From Sequoia sempervirens (taxonomy: Eukaryota; Streptophyta; Pinopsida; Cupressales; Cupressaceae), in the NCBI GenBank assembly GCA_007258455.2, contig VDFB02252616.1, positions 123,275,394-123,339,393 of the forward strand: a stretch of 64,000 nucleotides of DNA, written 5' to 3'. The notes under the pieces are model-generated. The model made no database searches, was not told where the DNA came from, and saw only the letters and a program-made list of their open reading frames with translations. Of the stretch, positions 24,200 to 36,527 are shown in pieces. Every line of letters begins with the position of its first letter. Within the stretch, counting starts at the first letter, position 1. Both the position numbers and the translations under genes were made by a program.

Positions 24200-26045
24200 T
24201 GGGGTTAACCCCTTGTCACGAGTCAACTTTATTAGGGACATATAATTTGACATAGGGTTTCCCAATAAGCTCTCATGACCTATTATATTGTAAATTTCAT
24301 TTTATTATACCTTAATGGAAATTGCTCCTAGTTGGCATTAGCAATTACTTTAAGGTGGGGGTATACATTCCACTATGTCCTTCACTTTGTTCACACTCGT
24401 TGAACCTTGTGGTGCATTTTTGGCATATTGATCATATTTTGTAACACCTTATCAAAATGATTGGAACTATAATTCTTGGTTTGGTTGACATGAGAACTCA
24501 ACTTGTGAATATCGTATTTCACTAGCCCTTGTGTGTTTTCATTTGCTACCATGGCAAAAAATCACCTAGTGAATATCATACTTCACTAGCCCATGTTGTT
24601 TCTTATCAAGCTCACCTAATGAATATCAGATTCACTAGCCTGTGATACTTTTGTTCATGGTCACCTAACAAATATCATACTTTGTTGGCCTTGTGATTCA
24701 TGAAAGCCTTGGGTATGGACCGTAACAGGAATTTTGTGGAGCTTGCTAGTCCATGATTGTTATACCCCCTTTTTTTGCATGTTCACTTTATGTTTGTATC
24801 TTGTAGTGTTGGCATTATGTTTATTTTGTGTCTTCATTATGTATGTTGCATGGTTGTCATCAGCACCTCATGTGTGTGTTCCTTTGTATTTACACTGTTG
24901 TTTTGTATGATCTTGAGCCCGGGGGCTAACACATCCCATAGATTCAATGTCATCCTATCTCTTCAATGTTCAGATAAATGAACCCTTCATGGCTTATCCT
25001 TACTTTAGTGTGAGCATGAGCGTAAATTCACACTCTCATTGAAGTGGGGCTAAACATAGCATCGTAAATTGTCACCCTTGATAATTTCGCACCAGGTTTA
25101 GCTCCCCGTATGTGCCTGGACCCAATTGTGCTCTTAATTTACCCATTTTATGGTCATCTTTGGAAAATTGGAATTAAATTGGGAATTATGATTTAATATT
25201 TATTTAACACTTAAAGACCCAAAATAGGTCTATACTAGGGCACTAACACTCTTGTCCAACCTATATTTTGGCTCAATTTAAAATATGTTATTGTCAGCAT
25301 TTTAACATTTATAGATTAAGTTCATTTGTCAACTTTTAATAATTAATTTTATGGGAAACAAATTATTGCATATAAATACAAGTCTTTTTCACCATTTAAA
25401 ATCCTAATGAATCCTACCAATTTTGGAATCACAATTGAGCATCCTAAAAAATAGTCAAGAGCAGAATTAGTAGAGTTTACAACACTTAATATCAGTCAAG
25501 ATTCACGTTCGTGATGCATCAAGTTTATATGTGAGTTTGTTCATGTTTTATGTTCATTTTTTTTGTAAGTACTAACACTTGTAGGGCCTTCAATCAAACA
25601 TCCATTTTTCCTCGTATGAGATGAGTACAATGACTTCAATCCATCAAGGAAAGTAGATCTAAGTAGTAAGTTGTAGCACTTGTCAATTTATCATTCTTTT
25701 TGTCCATTTCCCTTTGACCGACAAAGGGTAAGCACTCTTTACATCATCATAGCCGCTACGGAGGTGGAAATGCCAAAATGGAGCTTGCCTTAAGCAAGCC
25801 CCTATATGACACAACCCTTTCTATACTCTCTTGTGTGTAAGTGATAGATCAAAAGCGAATTTGGGAAAGGATTAAAGACCTAATTGCAAGATCAAGCATT
25901 CAAACCTCACATGTCAACAAATCAGGGATAATAGAATTAAACATCAACATATGAAGTTTCGAAGCTGAGTCTAGAAGAGAAAAACCTATAGATAGTGACT
26001 ATCTAAGATCTAACTTTTGATTCCTGAGATTTGCATTTCCAGGTA
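24200..26045 (+). repeat. Dispersed LTR-like repeat, copy 3
   Basis: This shares with copy 1 the block TAGGGTTTCCCAATAAG...CTCTCATG (24255-24280), the ACTTTAAGGTGGGGG block (24340-24370), and the block near 25010-25060 around GAAGTGGGGCTAA. A TATA-like ATATAAATAC lies near 25370. A short block at 25234-25270 is repeated in diverged form at 26047-26090. Ends are not defined. A plus-strand open frame at 24757-24981 is unrecognised. Confidence 0.45.
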
Positions 26046-26060
26046 TAGGGCGCCAACACC
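26046..26060 (-). other. Possible gypsy primer-binding site, minus strand
   Basis: The minus strand reads GTTGGCGCCCTATACC, resembling the TTGGCGCC motif found at the start of many plant gypsy internal regions. It lies upstream (minus-strand sense) of the minus-strand gag remnant at 24030-20043. The link is tentative because other repeats intervene. Confidence 0.3.
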
Positions 26061-26960
26061 CCTGTCCAACCAATTTGAGCTCAAAATTCATATTCCGGTT
26101 CTTTTGTCTCTACACTATGTTATTTTGTAACTAGTTTTTGTGTTGTAGTTCTATGCTTCTCTGTATTTATGACAATTTGGTGCAAATCAATAGTTGACCT
26201 AGGTATACATTTGAATTATCAAATCAAGTTAATTCACAATCAATCATCAACCCCCAAAACCCCAAAAGAACCAAAATCTTGATCCACCATTTTGGCTCTT
26301 CCATAGTGGTTAGTAGCCAAGTGGGTGTTTGGGATCATTTTTGGTTCCTTCCAATATGATGTAAGAGGAAGTGTGATATAGACCATAGATCCCTTTTTCC
26401 CACATCACACTATGATACCCATTTGCTAGTTTTGGCTTAAAATGAGGTTCTGTTGCATTATTGATTCTATAGAGCCAAACTTTTGCATTAAGTGTCCATA
26501 TGACATGAGTGCCATATTGAGAAAGATGATTTTTGTGATGAAGACATTTTTGATGCAAGTCTTTTTTATTGTAAATTCTTGCTTTATAGTTGAAATTCCC
26601 AACAAATTAATATTCCTTAAACTACAATTCATAATAATAATTCATTTTCTTTTGATACCACCTCTCTTAATGTCAAATTATGTTTCAATAACTCATTTAT
26701 TGACCTATTTGAGAAGATATGCATTCTCATAGCTCCAATTCTTACCTAAAGAAATTGTGAAAGTGTATGAAAACCAAATAATAACACCTTATAAGCTCAT
26801 TTATTTGTTGAAAAATAATGACTAATATATAAAATTATTTGTATATAATTTTTAATAATCTAACTAAAATAACACTTTGGTATTATATAATCTTTGAGAA
26901 TATTAATCGTCTTTTACAATAAAGATTGGTATATACAGCCATACGGCCATCAAATTTAGG
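26061..26960. other. Unassigned AT-rich segment
   Basis: Overlapping frames of 68-96 codons on both strands near 26310-26730 lack known motifs. If the minus-strand primer-binding site is real, this would be its LTR. Confidence 0.35.
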
Positions 26961-27179
26961 GCGGTAGCCTTATTCAAAATCCCAAACCTAGGTGATAACT
27001 TCCGCTAAAAATACCCTCCTATGACATTTAAGAAAATAGGAAACCAACGAGAAAATGCATCCCACTGGAAAATCCTAAAAATTAAATTTGCCATAAATAT
27101 GTAAAATCTTTTCACAGCTTGTGTACAGCTAATACGTTTGAATTGTGCCGCGGCGCTTCTTCGACCCTCTGACAATCAG
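26960..27179 (+). other. Candidate 5' untranslated exon upstream of the SNI1 homologue
   Basis: A GC-richer block ends in ATCAG followed by GTGTGT, a good plant splice donor, and a TATATA-like element lies at 26930. No start codon in a long frame is present. It could be the first, non-coding exon of the gene at 36552, but this would need an intron of over 9 kb and is only a suggestion. Confidence 0.2.
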
Positions 27180-28300
27180 GTGTGTATTTTCCAAACCTTT
27201 AAAGTTTCTTGATGCAGTATAGAAATCAATTGCAGTTAAATAATTTGTAGATAGTAATCTGCTCCTTTTCTGCTGAATTCATAATATTTGGATATAACGT
27301 GACCTCTCAAAGTAGACACAATTTGTAAGATTTGGATGATAGTACGCTGCTCTTTTGCGAACTAGAAAGACGTGGGTAATAATCTGCTTCTGTTTTTCTG
27401 AATTAATAAGATGTGGGTCTAGTGTGCTGCAGTCAGAGTTAACATAAATCCATTCCGATTAAATTAACGAGTATTTACAGCATTGACTGGAGCTTTGGTA
27501 GATATTGCTTTTCCAAAATTGGTGAGGCACACGGGGAAACACCATATAGGCAACACACTTTAAATCCCACAAAGACAAAGAGTCACTTTTGAGGGTTAGT
27601 TCCTTCGTTAAAATTCACCTACCTTGTTTGGTGGTGGCATGCTTAATCACATTGGTACAATCTTAGCTCAACTTAGGTTTACGCCTAGGTGATCTTCCTC
27701 TATCTTTGCTCACTGGTAGACAAGGTAGCTATGGAGTGTGTCCCAAGTTCTTATCCCTTGCACATTTCATCCTTCTCAATTCTGAAAGAGTAAAGTGTCT
27801 GCACAATGGTGGTAAAGGGCTATAGCGCAAATTTCAAATCTCTTTTTTGCCATAACTTGCACAATTTGGAATTGTCATGCATCAAAGTTCCATGAGCTGC
27901 TGACCTGCAAGAAACCTTTAAAAGTGCCGTTGTGGGTGAGAATTTGATTCCATGAAAGTTGTTTTTCAAGTGGGGGGCCCTACCATCTATAGGGTCGTAC
28001 CTCTACATTGGCAGGGAATGGACGAGATCAAGTCAATCAACTGGCGGATTCGATGAAGAAATGTGATGAGATACATTCGCCAAGTGAGGGACAGACTTCC
28101 TGGAGTCAACTGAGTGATTCAAGAGATGTTGTGGAATGTGAATGTGAGGCACCATCTCGCACTAATGATGCACCCTTTTTTATCAAAATTAAGTTTTAAG
28201 TTTAACCTTACATATATCATCTGTAATGGTGAAAAAACAGAAAGTTTCTTATTCCATCCTAGGACATAAAGAACATCTTTCAAATCTAACACATCAACTG
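27180..28300. other. Unassigned segment with a 63-codon frame
   Basis: Mixed-composition DNA. The frame at 28008-28199 (63 codons, polar, acidic) is not recognised. Words around 27280-27430 (CTGCT..TTT.TGAATT) recur in diverged form. Nothing else could be assigned. Confidence 0.35.
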
Positions 28301-28329
28301 AAGGTATTTAAATGGGGATGTTGCCATCT

Positions 28330-28930
28330 CGTGTCACAGGATAGGTGGTATCCTTTGCCTAAAGCAACTTGAATTCCTATATGCTTCTTTTGAAGGATGT
28401 TGAAAAGCTTCTTGTAATGAGGCATATGTCCTGAGTTGCTTCTTGTCTCTTTGAAATCGGTTCCCTTTTTTTCCCACTTAGTCAAAAATATCTCAATCAT
28501 AAAAAATTAATGCCTCCCGAGCAAAGATACCTTTAATAAAGTATTCCGAAGCTGGTGCAAAACTATTTAGTGTAACATACACTAATGTATCATCTCTGAT
28601 CTCTGTATTGATAGCATACAATTGGTCTCACAATTCGGGATCTTTGTAAGGTAGCTGGTTATTGTATTGGATTCAGCCGTTTGAATCTAGGACAACTTGT
28701 TCTTTAGAGACATCTTCCTAGAAATGTTCACACTCTAGTAGAGACTTATAAGATTTTCAAACATCTCCTTGCTTGACTTTCCAATATTATGAGGACTAAG
28801 GCGGTCTTTCACAGAGTCTGATAGTCTATTCTTTGCATTGATAGCTTTCTTCTTGCAAGCAGCAAGTTGTGGCCCTGCCTAAGGAGAAACTTTATTTAAT
28901 GCTCCCTTCTTGGATATACTTTAGATTTTG
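28330..28930 (-). pseudogene. Copia-type gag (UBN2-like) remnant
   Basis: On the minus strand the segment encodes RKMSLKNKLS, a stop, then IQTAESNTITSYLTKI, and further on VYVTLNSFAPASEYFIKG. This order (L..KL..I.M.E...I..YL.KI, then V.LNSFAPSWE.FI.GI.ARE) is that of gag polyproteins of plant copia-type elements. Frameshifts and stops break it. No protease or polymerase follows on the left, so only a gag fragment survives. Confidence 0.65.
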
Positions 28931-28949
28931 CCCTAAATCCCACTTCCAA

Positions 28950-30660
28950 TGGAAAAGTAAGAAGGATATCTTAAGTTACAACTTCCAACAAACTCCAGTT
29001 TTAACTCTGCAATAATGTTAGCCAATAATTCACAAACAATTAATTGAACATTTGTACTATTTGCAACATCCATTAAATTAGTTGACAATTATAAGGTTCA
29101 TTGATCTTTAAAACAGATAATAACTATGAACACAAATTTAAGGTTATTATCTACTCCAATAATCAACCGTTGGGAAGATGGAGATGAAGCCAAAATTCTA
29201 AGCCCAAGGGCGGATAGGCAACCCCCCTTGGCCCACTAATGGCAGACATGGGCATTCATTAGGGGTGGTCTACTTAGCATGAAATCTCCTTCTCTCTAAG
29301 CCCAAGGGCAGATAGGCAACCCCCCTGGCCCACTAATGGCAGACACATGGGCATCCGTTAGGGGTGGTCTACTTAGGATGAAAAGGCTATCCCCCTTGCA
29401 CTTCCGTCTCTTCTTCCCACAGTTGATTGTAGATGAATAAGTAAAATGGAAGCTTAATCATAATAGGGATTGGATGGGAAACATGATAAGTCCGCTCGAA
29501 GCTATCCCAGCTAAGCCCAAGAGTGGATATACCATCTCTCTTGGCTCCAAGTGGCAGACCTCCTGTCATCCACATGGTGTGGTCTACTTAGTGGGTAAAC
29601 TTGTATCTGCATTACCTATCCATGCTTCCTTATCCAATTCCATAGAGATTAAATAACATATCATCATCCACAATATTATAGTGCATACACAATGCCTTGC
29701 TAAAATATAAAACTGCTATATTCTAATGTGCGAATCTATTAACAATTGCTGACTTCTGCCTTGGTCGGCTGAGTGCAGATAATTATGTTTGAACTGCTCC
29801 AGTTGCCTTGCTGTTGATCTGTTCTTACTATTTAGAAAATATTGCTTAGTGTAAATCAAACAAATAAGAATCTAATATTCATATTGAAGAATCATAATTA
29901 CTTATAAGGCTCAATAATTGCTGCAAGCATCATTATTGCATAATCGTATATAAAAAATTATTTCTAATTGATTTCAATCTAATAATCACATTATATGAAC
30001 TTATATATTTATATATATGTAAATGTAATTATGTTAAACTTACTTCCCTTGTCATTGATTTATCCTTGTTTCATATATTTCTCCTTGGACTACCTTCTTC
30101 TTTACACATCTTCTTGATATCTTCTTCATGAATAAATTTGCTGATCTATCCAACGTATTTCATTCTTTTTTCCCAATCTGTTCATACACTAGTCATGAAT
30201 AACTCTACTGACTTTCCAGATTTCTAATTGATTCATGTATTGGTTCCCATCTACAAAATGCATTTCTGAAAATTCCTTGTTCTCTCCCTTATCTTCCACA
30301 CTCCTCCCTGCTATTTATATCCTCTCATTTAGATGAGGAGACACATCCCTTTTGCAAGGTGATATCCTTTTGAAAAGACACACCCCTTTGTTTTACCGAT
30401 TGATCGCTGTCTTTGACTAACTAAACTGAGCGCCTAATGTCATTCATTTCTCACTGCCTTAATCGTTGCCTTTTATTATTAATTGCTGCCTTATAAACGT
30501 TAATTGCTGACTGCTGCATATTAGGTAGGAGCGCTGCCTTTGTAAGTGCTGTCTCCACATTAGATCGCTGCTTTTGTATTACGAATTTCCATCGCTGTCT
30601 TATGTGACAGCTTAATCTCTCTTATTTGTATATATATATATATATATATATTTCTTATTT
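28950..30660 (-). repeat. Possible LTR of the minus-strand copia remnant
   Basis: This lies upstream of the gag remnant in minus-strand sense and contains a TATA-type sequence at 30312-30320 read on the minus strand, a 98-bp tandem repeat and an (AT)n run near 30627-30651. LTR ends were not identified, so this is positional inference. Confidence 0.3.
29198..29380. repeat. Tandem repeat, 98-bp period
   Basis: Two close copies start with CTAAGCCCAAGGGC at 29198 and 29296 and share GGCCCACTAATGGCAGAC and GGGGTGGTCTACTTAG. A third, much diverged copy starts at 29511 and ends with GTGGTCTACTTAG near 29591. Confidence 0.85.
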
Positions 30661-31880
30661 TAATATATTTATTTTCATATTAGTTTTATATGTATATTTT
30701 ATACTATTATATTATAATAATTATAATAATGTTAAATTATTAATATATATTTATTTATATATTTTTTAACATTTATATTGTTATTTATTTATTTATTAAT
30801 TTATTTGCATTTCAAATCTCGGGGATATCCAAATCTTCCATGAGATTTTGGATTGTAAATTTCCAAGGGGTGAAATTTCAAGCTCCATCTAACGTGTCAC
30901 ATTCACTAAGATTGATCGTGCACATGTTTGTTGTATTGGAAATGCCTTAGAACACAATTAGTGACACAATTAATCATGGAAATTTGGGGATGTACTCCTG
31001 ATATGTGGGACATGTCTTGGATACAGGGATGTGTTTCGAAGAAGTAAAACAAGGATGGAGATATTTCCCAAGTCTTAGAGACTTTGTTTGTAGTCTTCAA
31101 TGTCTCTTATGGGCATCTTCCTTGTCTACTACATAAAAAATAATTGGAAAAGACAAAATATATATACATTTAACAATGTCTTTTTTATACTCCTATTTCT
31201 TGAACTTATAAGTTTTTGTTGGATATGATTTTTAGTTTCTTCAGCATCTTTGTTGTTTGCTAAAGCTTTTTTGTGAATTGTATTTCATTCTCAATGTTTA
31301 TGTCAGATAAGATCAAAATTTCAATTATTTTAGTTTTCAGAAATTTAAATATCTAAATTTGTTTTTGTATGTCTTTGAGTATATATATATATATACACAC
31401 ACACAAAGGATTGATCACAAATGTTCACATAGGTTTTACACAATATTCAAAGCCCTTCAATATTTTTATATTATAGAGAAATTACAAAGCATATCTGATT
31501 AGGCTGATATGGACCCTTTTAGAACTTAGAAAGATTTCCAATTAGCAAGATCACATGAAGAGCAAGCTAAGAGCATTGTTTCTCATGAACTCTCAAATTC
31601 CCGATGCCAAATGATCTTGGATCTATTGCATTTATAGAAAGGATTCGAGGAGATCAACGAATCAGACAAAAAGATAATCAATGGCACCAAGGCAAACACA
31701 TACTATAGATGTACAAATTATTCTTGATGAACAAGAAAAGTAACAATTGTTCAGTCTAGTGGAGGGGTCCTCTAAGCTTGCACAAATTCTAGGTCCTGAT
31801 TTAATGCGCAACTTTATCGACACACGGTAAAGGTCTTAGACTCCTATGTCCTTCATTTGCAGCTTTACTGACACATGGTA
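30661..31880. other. AT-rich stretch without recognisable genes
   Basis: Very AT-rich with small AT and CA runs (31381-31405). Only short frames are present and nothing could be named. Confidence 0.5.
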
Positions 31881-31888
31881 TAGCTTTT

Positions 31889-33058
31889 CTATCTCATCAA
31901 AACCTTGTCGTAATCATCCATGGTGACGCGGAAAGTGAAATATATGTATCTGAATATACCTTGTGTGATTTGATCCCATTTGATCCTAGTGGCAACTAAT
32001 GCTACTCTTATTTTAGCATGTCTTTGATTAATAATAACTTCTGGCAGCCAATCCCATGCTGATGTATAGTATTCTAAACACGGTAAATTATAGTGCTCTG
32101 GATTTTGAAGATAATTGCTTAATCTGCAACTGATGTGGGAAGAAAACCCCGGTTTGAGTTTATTGAAGAAATCCCACATTTCTGCCTCAAGACTTCCAAA
32201 TGTATCAGCATAATCTTCAAAAGGATACCAGCCAAAATTTAAGCTGCTAACAAAACCTAATCTACAAACTTTCAGTAAATTCCTTCTTAGATGTGGAGGC
32301 TGCTATAAGACATTCATTCTCCTTATATACAAATCAAATAAGCAGAAATTTCTGAGTCTCAGAGAGATGGGGGCTTCAAAGAGTCCTACATCCCATAAGA
32401 TATATTCATCATAATTGTCCATTTAGAAAACCCAACAATCTTGCATCAAACTTTTTAGTTGCTCTACCAACTGTCCAAGAGGGTTTCTCTGACATCTATG
32501 GGTTAAAAAGGCTTATCTTCAGGATTGAAAATTATTGCTGCTGCTGTTACTTTGAATTCTCTAGTCAAAACATCTACAATAGGATTATCTTCTTCTCTGA
32601 TCCGTTCAATTTTAAAGTCATAACTTTTGAATTCAAAATACCATCTAGCAATTCTTCTGTGGGCTATACCCTTATTTGGCTGTCTTTTTAGAAGATTCCT
32701 CATTGCCTGGTTGTCTATTCTTACAATAAAGTGTTCAAGTTTTAGAAATATTTAGAACTTTTCAATTCCTCTTTTTACAGCAATAATTTCCTTTTCATAT
32801 ATGTGATAGTTTTGCTGAGATATGGAGAAAGTTCTTGACCTATAACCACAAATTTCTTTCTTTGTATCTGGATATTCTTGATTTAGAATAGACCATGTGG
32901 TTGGTATTTGATGCATTGGTACATAATACAAGAGGAATACCATCTTTTGGTATTTGTAATGTTGGTAAATCCAAACATCTTCTTTTAATAAATTAGTCCT
33001 TTTGAGTCTTTGACTGATTCAATAGTTGTCTCATCCCATTATGAACCTTTCTACTTGA
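31889..33058 (-). pseudogene. Caulimovirid-like endogenous element: RNase H and C-terminal part
   Basis: The minus strand encodes an RNase H-type segment. The frame 32943-32752 contains QQNYHIYEKEI and the frame 32703-32503 contains the terminal LTREF motif preceded by a DN.MR.L-like block. The NYH..EKE and LTREF signatures are typical of Caulimoviridae polymerases rather than Ty3/gypsy. The frame 32179-31889 continues the same polyprotein C-terminally without a motif I can name. Frames are interrupted by stops and shifts, so this is a dead endogenous pararetrovirus remnant. The reverse transcriptase half lies beyond the insertion 33064-35348. A divergent gypsy polymerase is the alternative. 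Confidence 0.6.
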
Positions 33059-33063
33059 ATATT

Positions 33064-35348
33064 TGTAATATCCACCCCAATTTTTTCCACAAATTTCACC
33101 CGTTAGTGTTAGCTAAAATGCAAAGATAAGCAACTGAATAGGCAACCCTCCACTTTCTAATCACCCAGATCCTAGAGTGGCCAAGGTGAGAGTATATGGT
33201 GAAAAGGGGATCTTGCAATTATTGGAAAGACAAGCTAATTGGAAATGAACACCTCCCACTTTTTGATCACCCAGATCCCGATGTGGGCAAGGTGAGAGCA
33301 TACGGTGGTTGGCTTACAATATTGAAATCCTCTATGCTACCACTTCTTCAGTGGGGTGAGTAAACATAACCAAGTGCGTGAAAGTAAACATCCGCTTATT
33401 TAGCGGGAAATACAAGAAAGGAAAATGCACTTGGTGGCAAGCCAACCAACCTCCGCTTGTTTAGCGAGCATAACAAGAAAGCAAATAAGAACTCGACCAC
33501 TTTTTCAGCGGCAGTAACAAGTAACATAAAGTAAAGCTCGACCACTTATTTATTGAGAGCAACCACTTGTTTATTGGGGTAAGTATCAAATGCAAATACA
33601 AGAGCATTCACCAACGGTACTACCAATGGTGTTACAATGAGCTCAACATAATCATATCAGACCATTACATACTGCTGTTATGAGAGGTAAATGGCAAATG
33701 TGAAGTAAAACACCTTACCAAGATGATATAGTGAAGAATGAGGACATTCCCTTCAAAGTTGAACAAGTATACCTCAAGATAGGGCCACCGGAGGTCAATA
33801 GAAGGTCATGTAAGCTGCTACAACAGGTCTGATGCACTTGGACAGCAGTCTGATATGCACGAACAGCAGGTCTGAACCCCAACCAACAACCTTCAAACAA
33901 GCATAACTCCTCTGTTACTCAGTAGAAACTCACCAAACCACTTGCAAATGGACAAGCAAGCCTAGGCGTCCAAGGTGAGCTATCAAGCAACCCCAAGCCA
34001 ATCCAAACAGCGGCAAGAAACTCCCAAACACCTCTCAGCAAGGATGTAAGGCCTCCCCAGGTAGGTTGACCCTCTTTCAAAAATCCAAAACTCCACTAAA
34101 AATCACCAAAACATGGAAAAAGGGGCGCCCAAGCATGAGAAAGGTCATGAGCCAACACCCACAAAAGGATATTCGCTTCTCCATTTAGCATGAGCAAAAA
34201 GGTGGGTCAGCTAGGCACAAAACAACAACCTCCAAATCTGATATAACACACCAAAAATGCCTCCAAAGCTGCAAATCATCACACACACACACCCCAAAAT
34301 ATATCTAGAAGACATCAAAACCAACAAGAACAAAAATAAATGAGATAGCCATTACCAAAATAAGCCCAACTGCAATCCCTAAGATGGAGCTACAACACTG
34401 TTCAGCTAGGAGATATCTTTCAATCTCGAAACTGAAGTCGACTTAGAGGGATTTTGTCCTCAAAACCCAAGGAGATCACGATGCATTTCGGCAACACTTT
34501 GTTACATCAAATTCGCATATGCAAAATGAGAACAAATGAGGGCACTATATAGCTTTTGAGATCTAGGAATTTGAATTGCTTTTCCCTCTCAAAATGGGAT
34601 GCCATATTTGGAGAATATAATATTTTATTAAAAACATTTGAAGCCTTCACTTTTGGCGTCCACCTTTGATTATGCATAAAATTAACTTTTAAAACACTTA
34701 AGTCTCCCATCTTAGCATCCAAGCTCAAGTCCACCTTTTAAAAACAACTTAAGTTATGCTTTCTAGGCGTGGGGGTCAAAAAGTGACTTTGACAATATAA
34801 AATAAACTTAAGTTGCCAACCTTTCCATTTTCAAACTCCAAGAATGGTGGAGAAGCCAACTACTAAAAATATCAAGATGCCAACCACTGCAACTACCACC
34901 ACTGCTAGAAATAGTAACCCTGTATTGAATTGCTGCCAAGACCATTGCTAGAAACTGTACTTACTAAAAATAGCTTACTGCTAAAAATAGTAAGTGAGTC
35001 CAAATTCAAAATAAGCTCATTTTGAGATATAGCTGTGACTTACTAAAAATAGGAAGTACTAAAAATAGACACCACTATTATAGTAGTGATTGCCCACCAA
35101 GGATCTCAGAAAACCCGGAAACTAAAAATAGACACTACTAAAATAGTAGTGATTGCCCACCAAGGATCTCAGAAAACCCGGAAAGACCTAGAAAATCTTC
35201 TAGCAAACTCCTACAACAACCTCCTGAAAAGTTGACGAGAAACCTCCAAGAATCTTGGAAACCCTAAAATGCCTCCGCATAGCCTATGGGTCTCTGAAAA
35301 TAGGCTAACAACCACTGAAAAGCATAGGGCTAAAAAGGGGGCATTACA
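33064..35348. mobile_element. Solo LTR, 2285 bp, inserted in the pararetrovirus remnant
   Basis: The segment starts TGTAATATCC and ends GGGGCATTACA, with short inverted ends (TGTAAT/ATTACA). It is flanked by ATATT at 33059-33063 and 35349-35353. No internal primer-binding site, polymerase or second LTR was found, so a solo LTR left by unequal recombination is the simplest reading. It contains a diverged duplicated block near 33130-33305 (CACCCAGATCC) and an exact-period duplication at 35058-35183. Confidence 0.8.
35058..35183. repeat. Tandem duplication, 63-bp period, two copies
   Basis: Units starting ACTAAAAATAGACAC at 35058 and 35121 are nearly identical and end in AAAACCCGGAA. The short word ACTAAAAATAG also recurs between 34860 and 35060. 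Confidence 0.9.
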
Positions 35349-35353
35349 ATATT

Positions 35354-36250
35354 TTATGTAGATGTTGTCTTGCTATTGACAAATCTTCTTAAGAGAGGCA
35401 TAATTCAAACATCCCAAAAGCCATTTTTTTTTTTTGTGTATGAGTTCATTTGGGATATGGGAATTCTTGTATCCTGGTGAGAATATGTTGTTGCGATCTT
35501 ATGTTTTCTTGGTCTAGATGCAAGCCAAAAAAATCTATGATAGTGCTTCCAACCACATTTTTTTTTAGATAAACATATGCCCATGTTTTTTAACAGCTTC
35601 AAACAATTGCTCCAAATGCTCCACGTGCTCATCAACTGACTTAGAAAAAACTATAACCTCATTAATGCTAACAACTCAAAACTTTTTCAGATGTCTTAGG
35701 GCGTTATCCATTTATATTTGAAAGTAAGTTGGTGCAGTACTGAGACCAAGGGGTATGACATTCTATTCATGTAATCCATAAGGGACTGAAAATGCTGTTT
35801 TATATATATCTTCTTCTCTAATCTTAATATGCTGGAACCTTGTTTTGCAGTCAAATTTAGAATAAATTTTGTAGTTTGTTGCCCTTCTTATCGAATAAGA
35901 ACTGAATGGGATGGTATAAATAAAGGGGAAAATTATATCATTCAAGGGTTTATAGTTTATACAAAACCTCTTTTTTCCCCCTTACTTGTTCTGCTCTTTT
36001 GTAGACTTAAAATAATGGGCAAGAGAATGGACTTTTACTTGATCTGATGAATTATCCCTCGAGTAATTCTTTTAGCTGTTCATCCATTTCAGCAACTTCT
36101 GTAGGGCAATTTGTTGGTTGTAATTCTAGATATGTTTTAAATGAAACGAACAGTGCCTACAGACAGCTTTTATTAACCTATCCATTTATCCTATGTATAA
36201 GATTTTGTGCTTGGGTTATAAACCAATACTATAAGCTTCATCACACACAC
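35354..36250 (-). pseudogene. Caulimovirid-like endogenous element: reverse transcriptase part
   Basis: In minus-strand sense the reverse transcriptase core is visible in frame 35945-35763 (FDCKT.F followed by REEDIYKTAFS, and PYGLHE). A PLGLSTAP-type block follows, and then DEHVEHLEQLF in the palm-to-thumb region near 35650-35590. The FDCK.GF and EWN.MP.GL style of these motifs is that of Caulimoviridae. Several stops and frameshifts are present. The remnant runs toward 36250, next to the SNI1 exons, and is antisense to that gene. It is interrupted on its other side by the solo LTR. Confidence 0.6.
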
Positions 36251-36360
36251 TGTATCATTCTGTACTATGATTATATTCTATATTTGTTGTACTTTTTTTT
36301 TTTGAGTAATAGGAAGTCATTCTATTTCAAAGGCTCGTTAGTGCATTGTATATTTTGCAG

Positions 36361-36445
36361 AATTGGGACTTGAGCCTGCTGGCCATCTTTATTATCTCAA
36401 ATGTTTCTTTAAATCTACAAATGTGTTGCACGATTTATGTAAAAG
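36361..36445 (+). other. Candidate upstream exon of the SNI1 homologue
   Basis: An 85-base segment is bounded by a T-rich tract ending TTTTGCAG and by AAAAG followed by GTATC, and is open in one frame. Translation continues into the next exon in a frame different from that of SNI1, so if transcribed it would be 5' untranslated. The peptide is not recognised. Confidence 0.3.
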
Positions 36446-36527
36446 GTATCATGCCTTAATAATTTATTTGTTTCTCTAACATATTGCTTTCTCCTTGTAT
36501 CTGTTTTTTCTTGTGGCTTCTTTGTAG

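Noticed and set aside
24200..26045. Possible partner LTR of 17435-19400
   Set aside because: The two copies are in opposite orientation, so they cannot be the LTR pair of one element.
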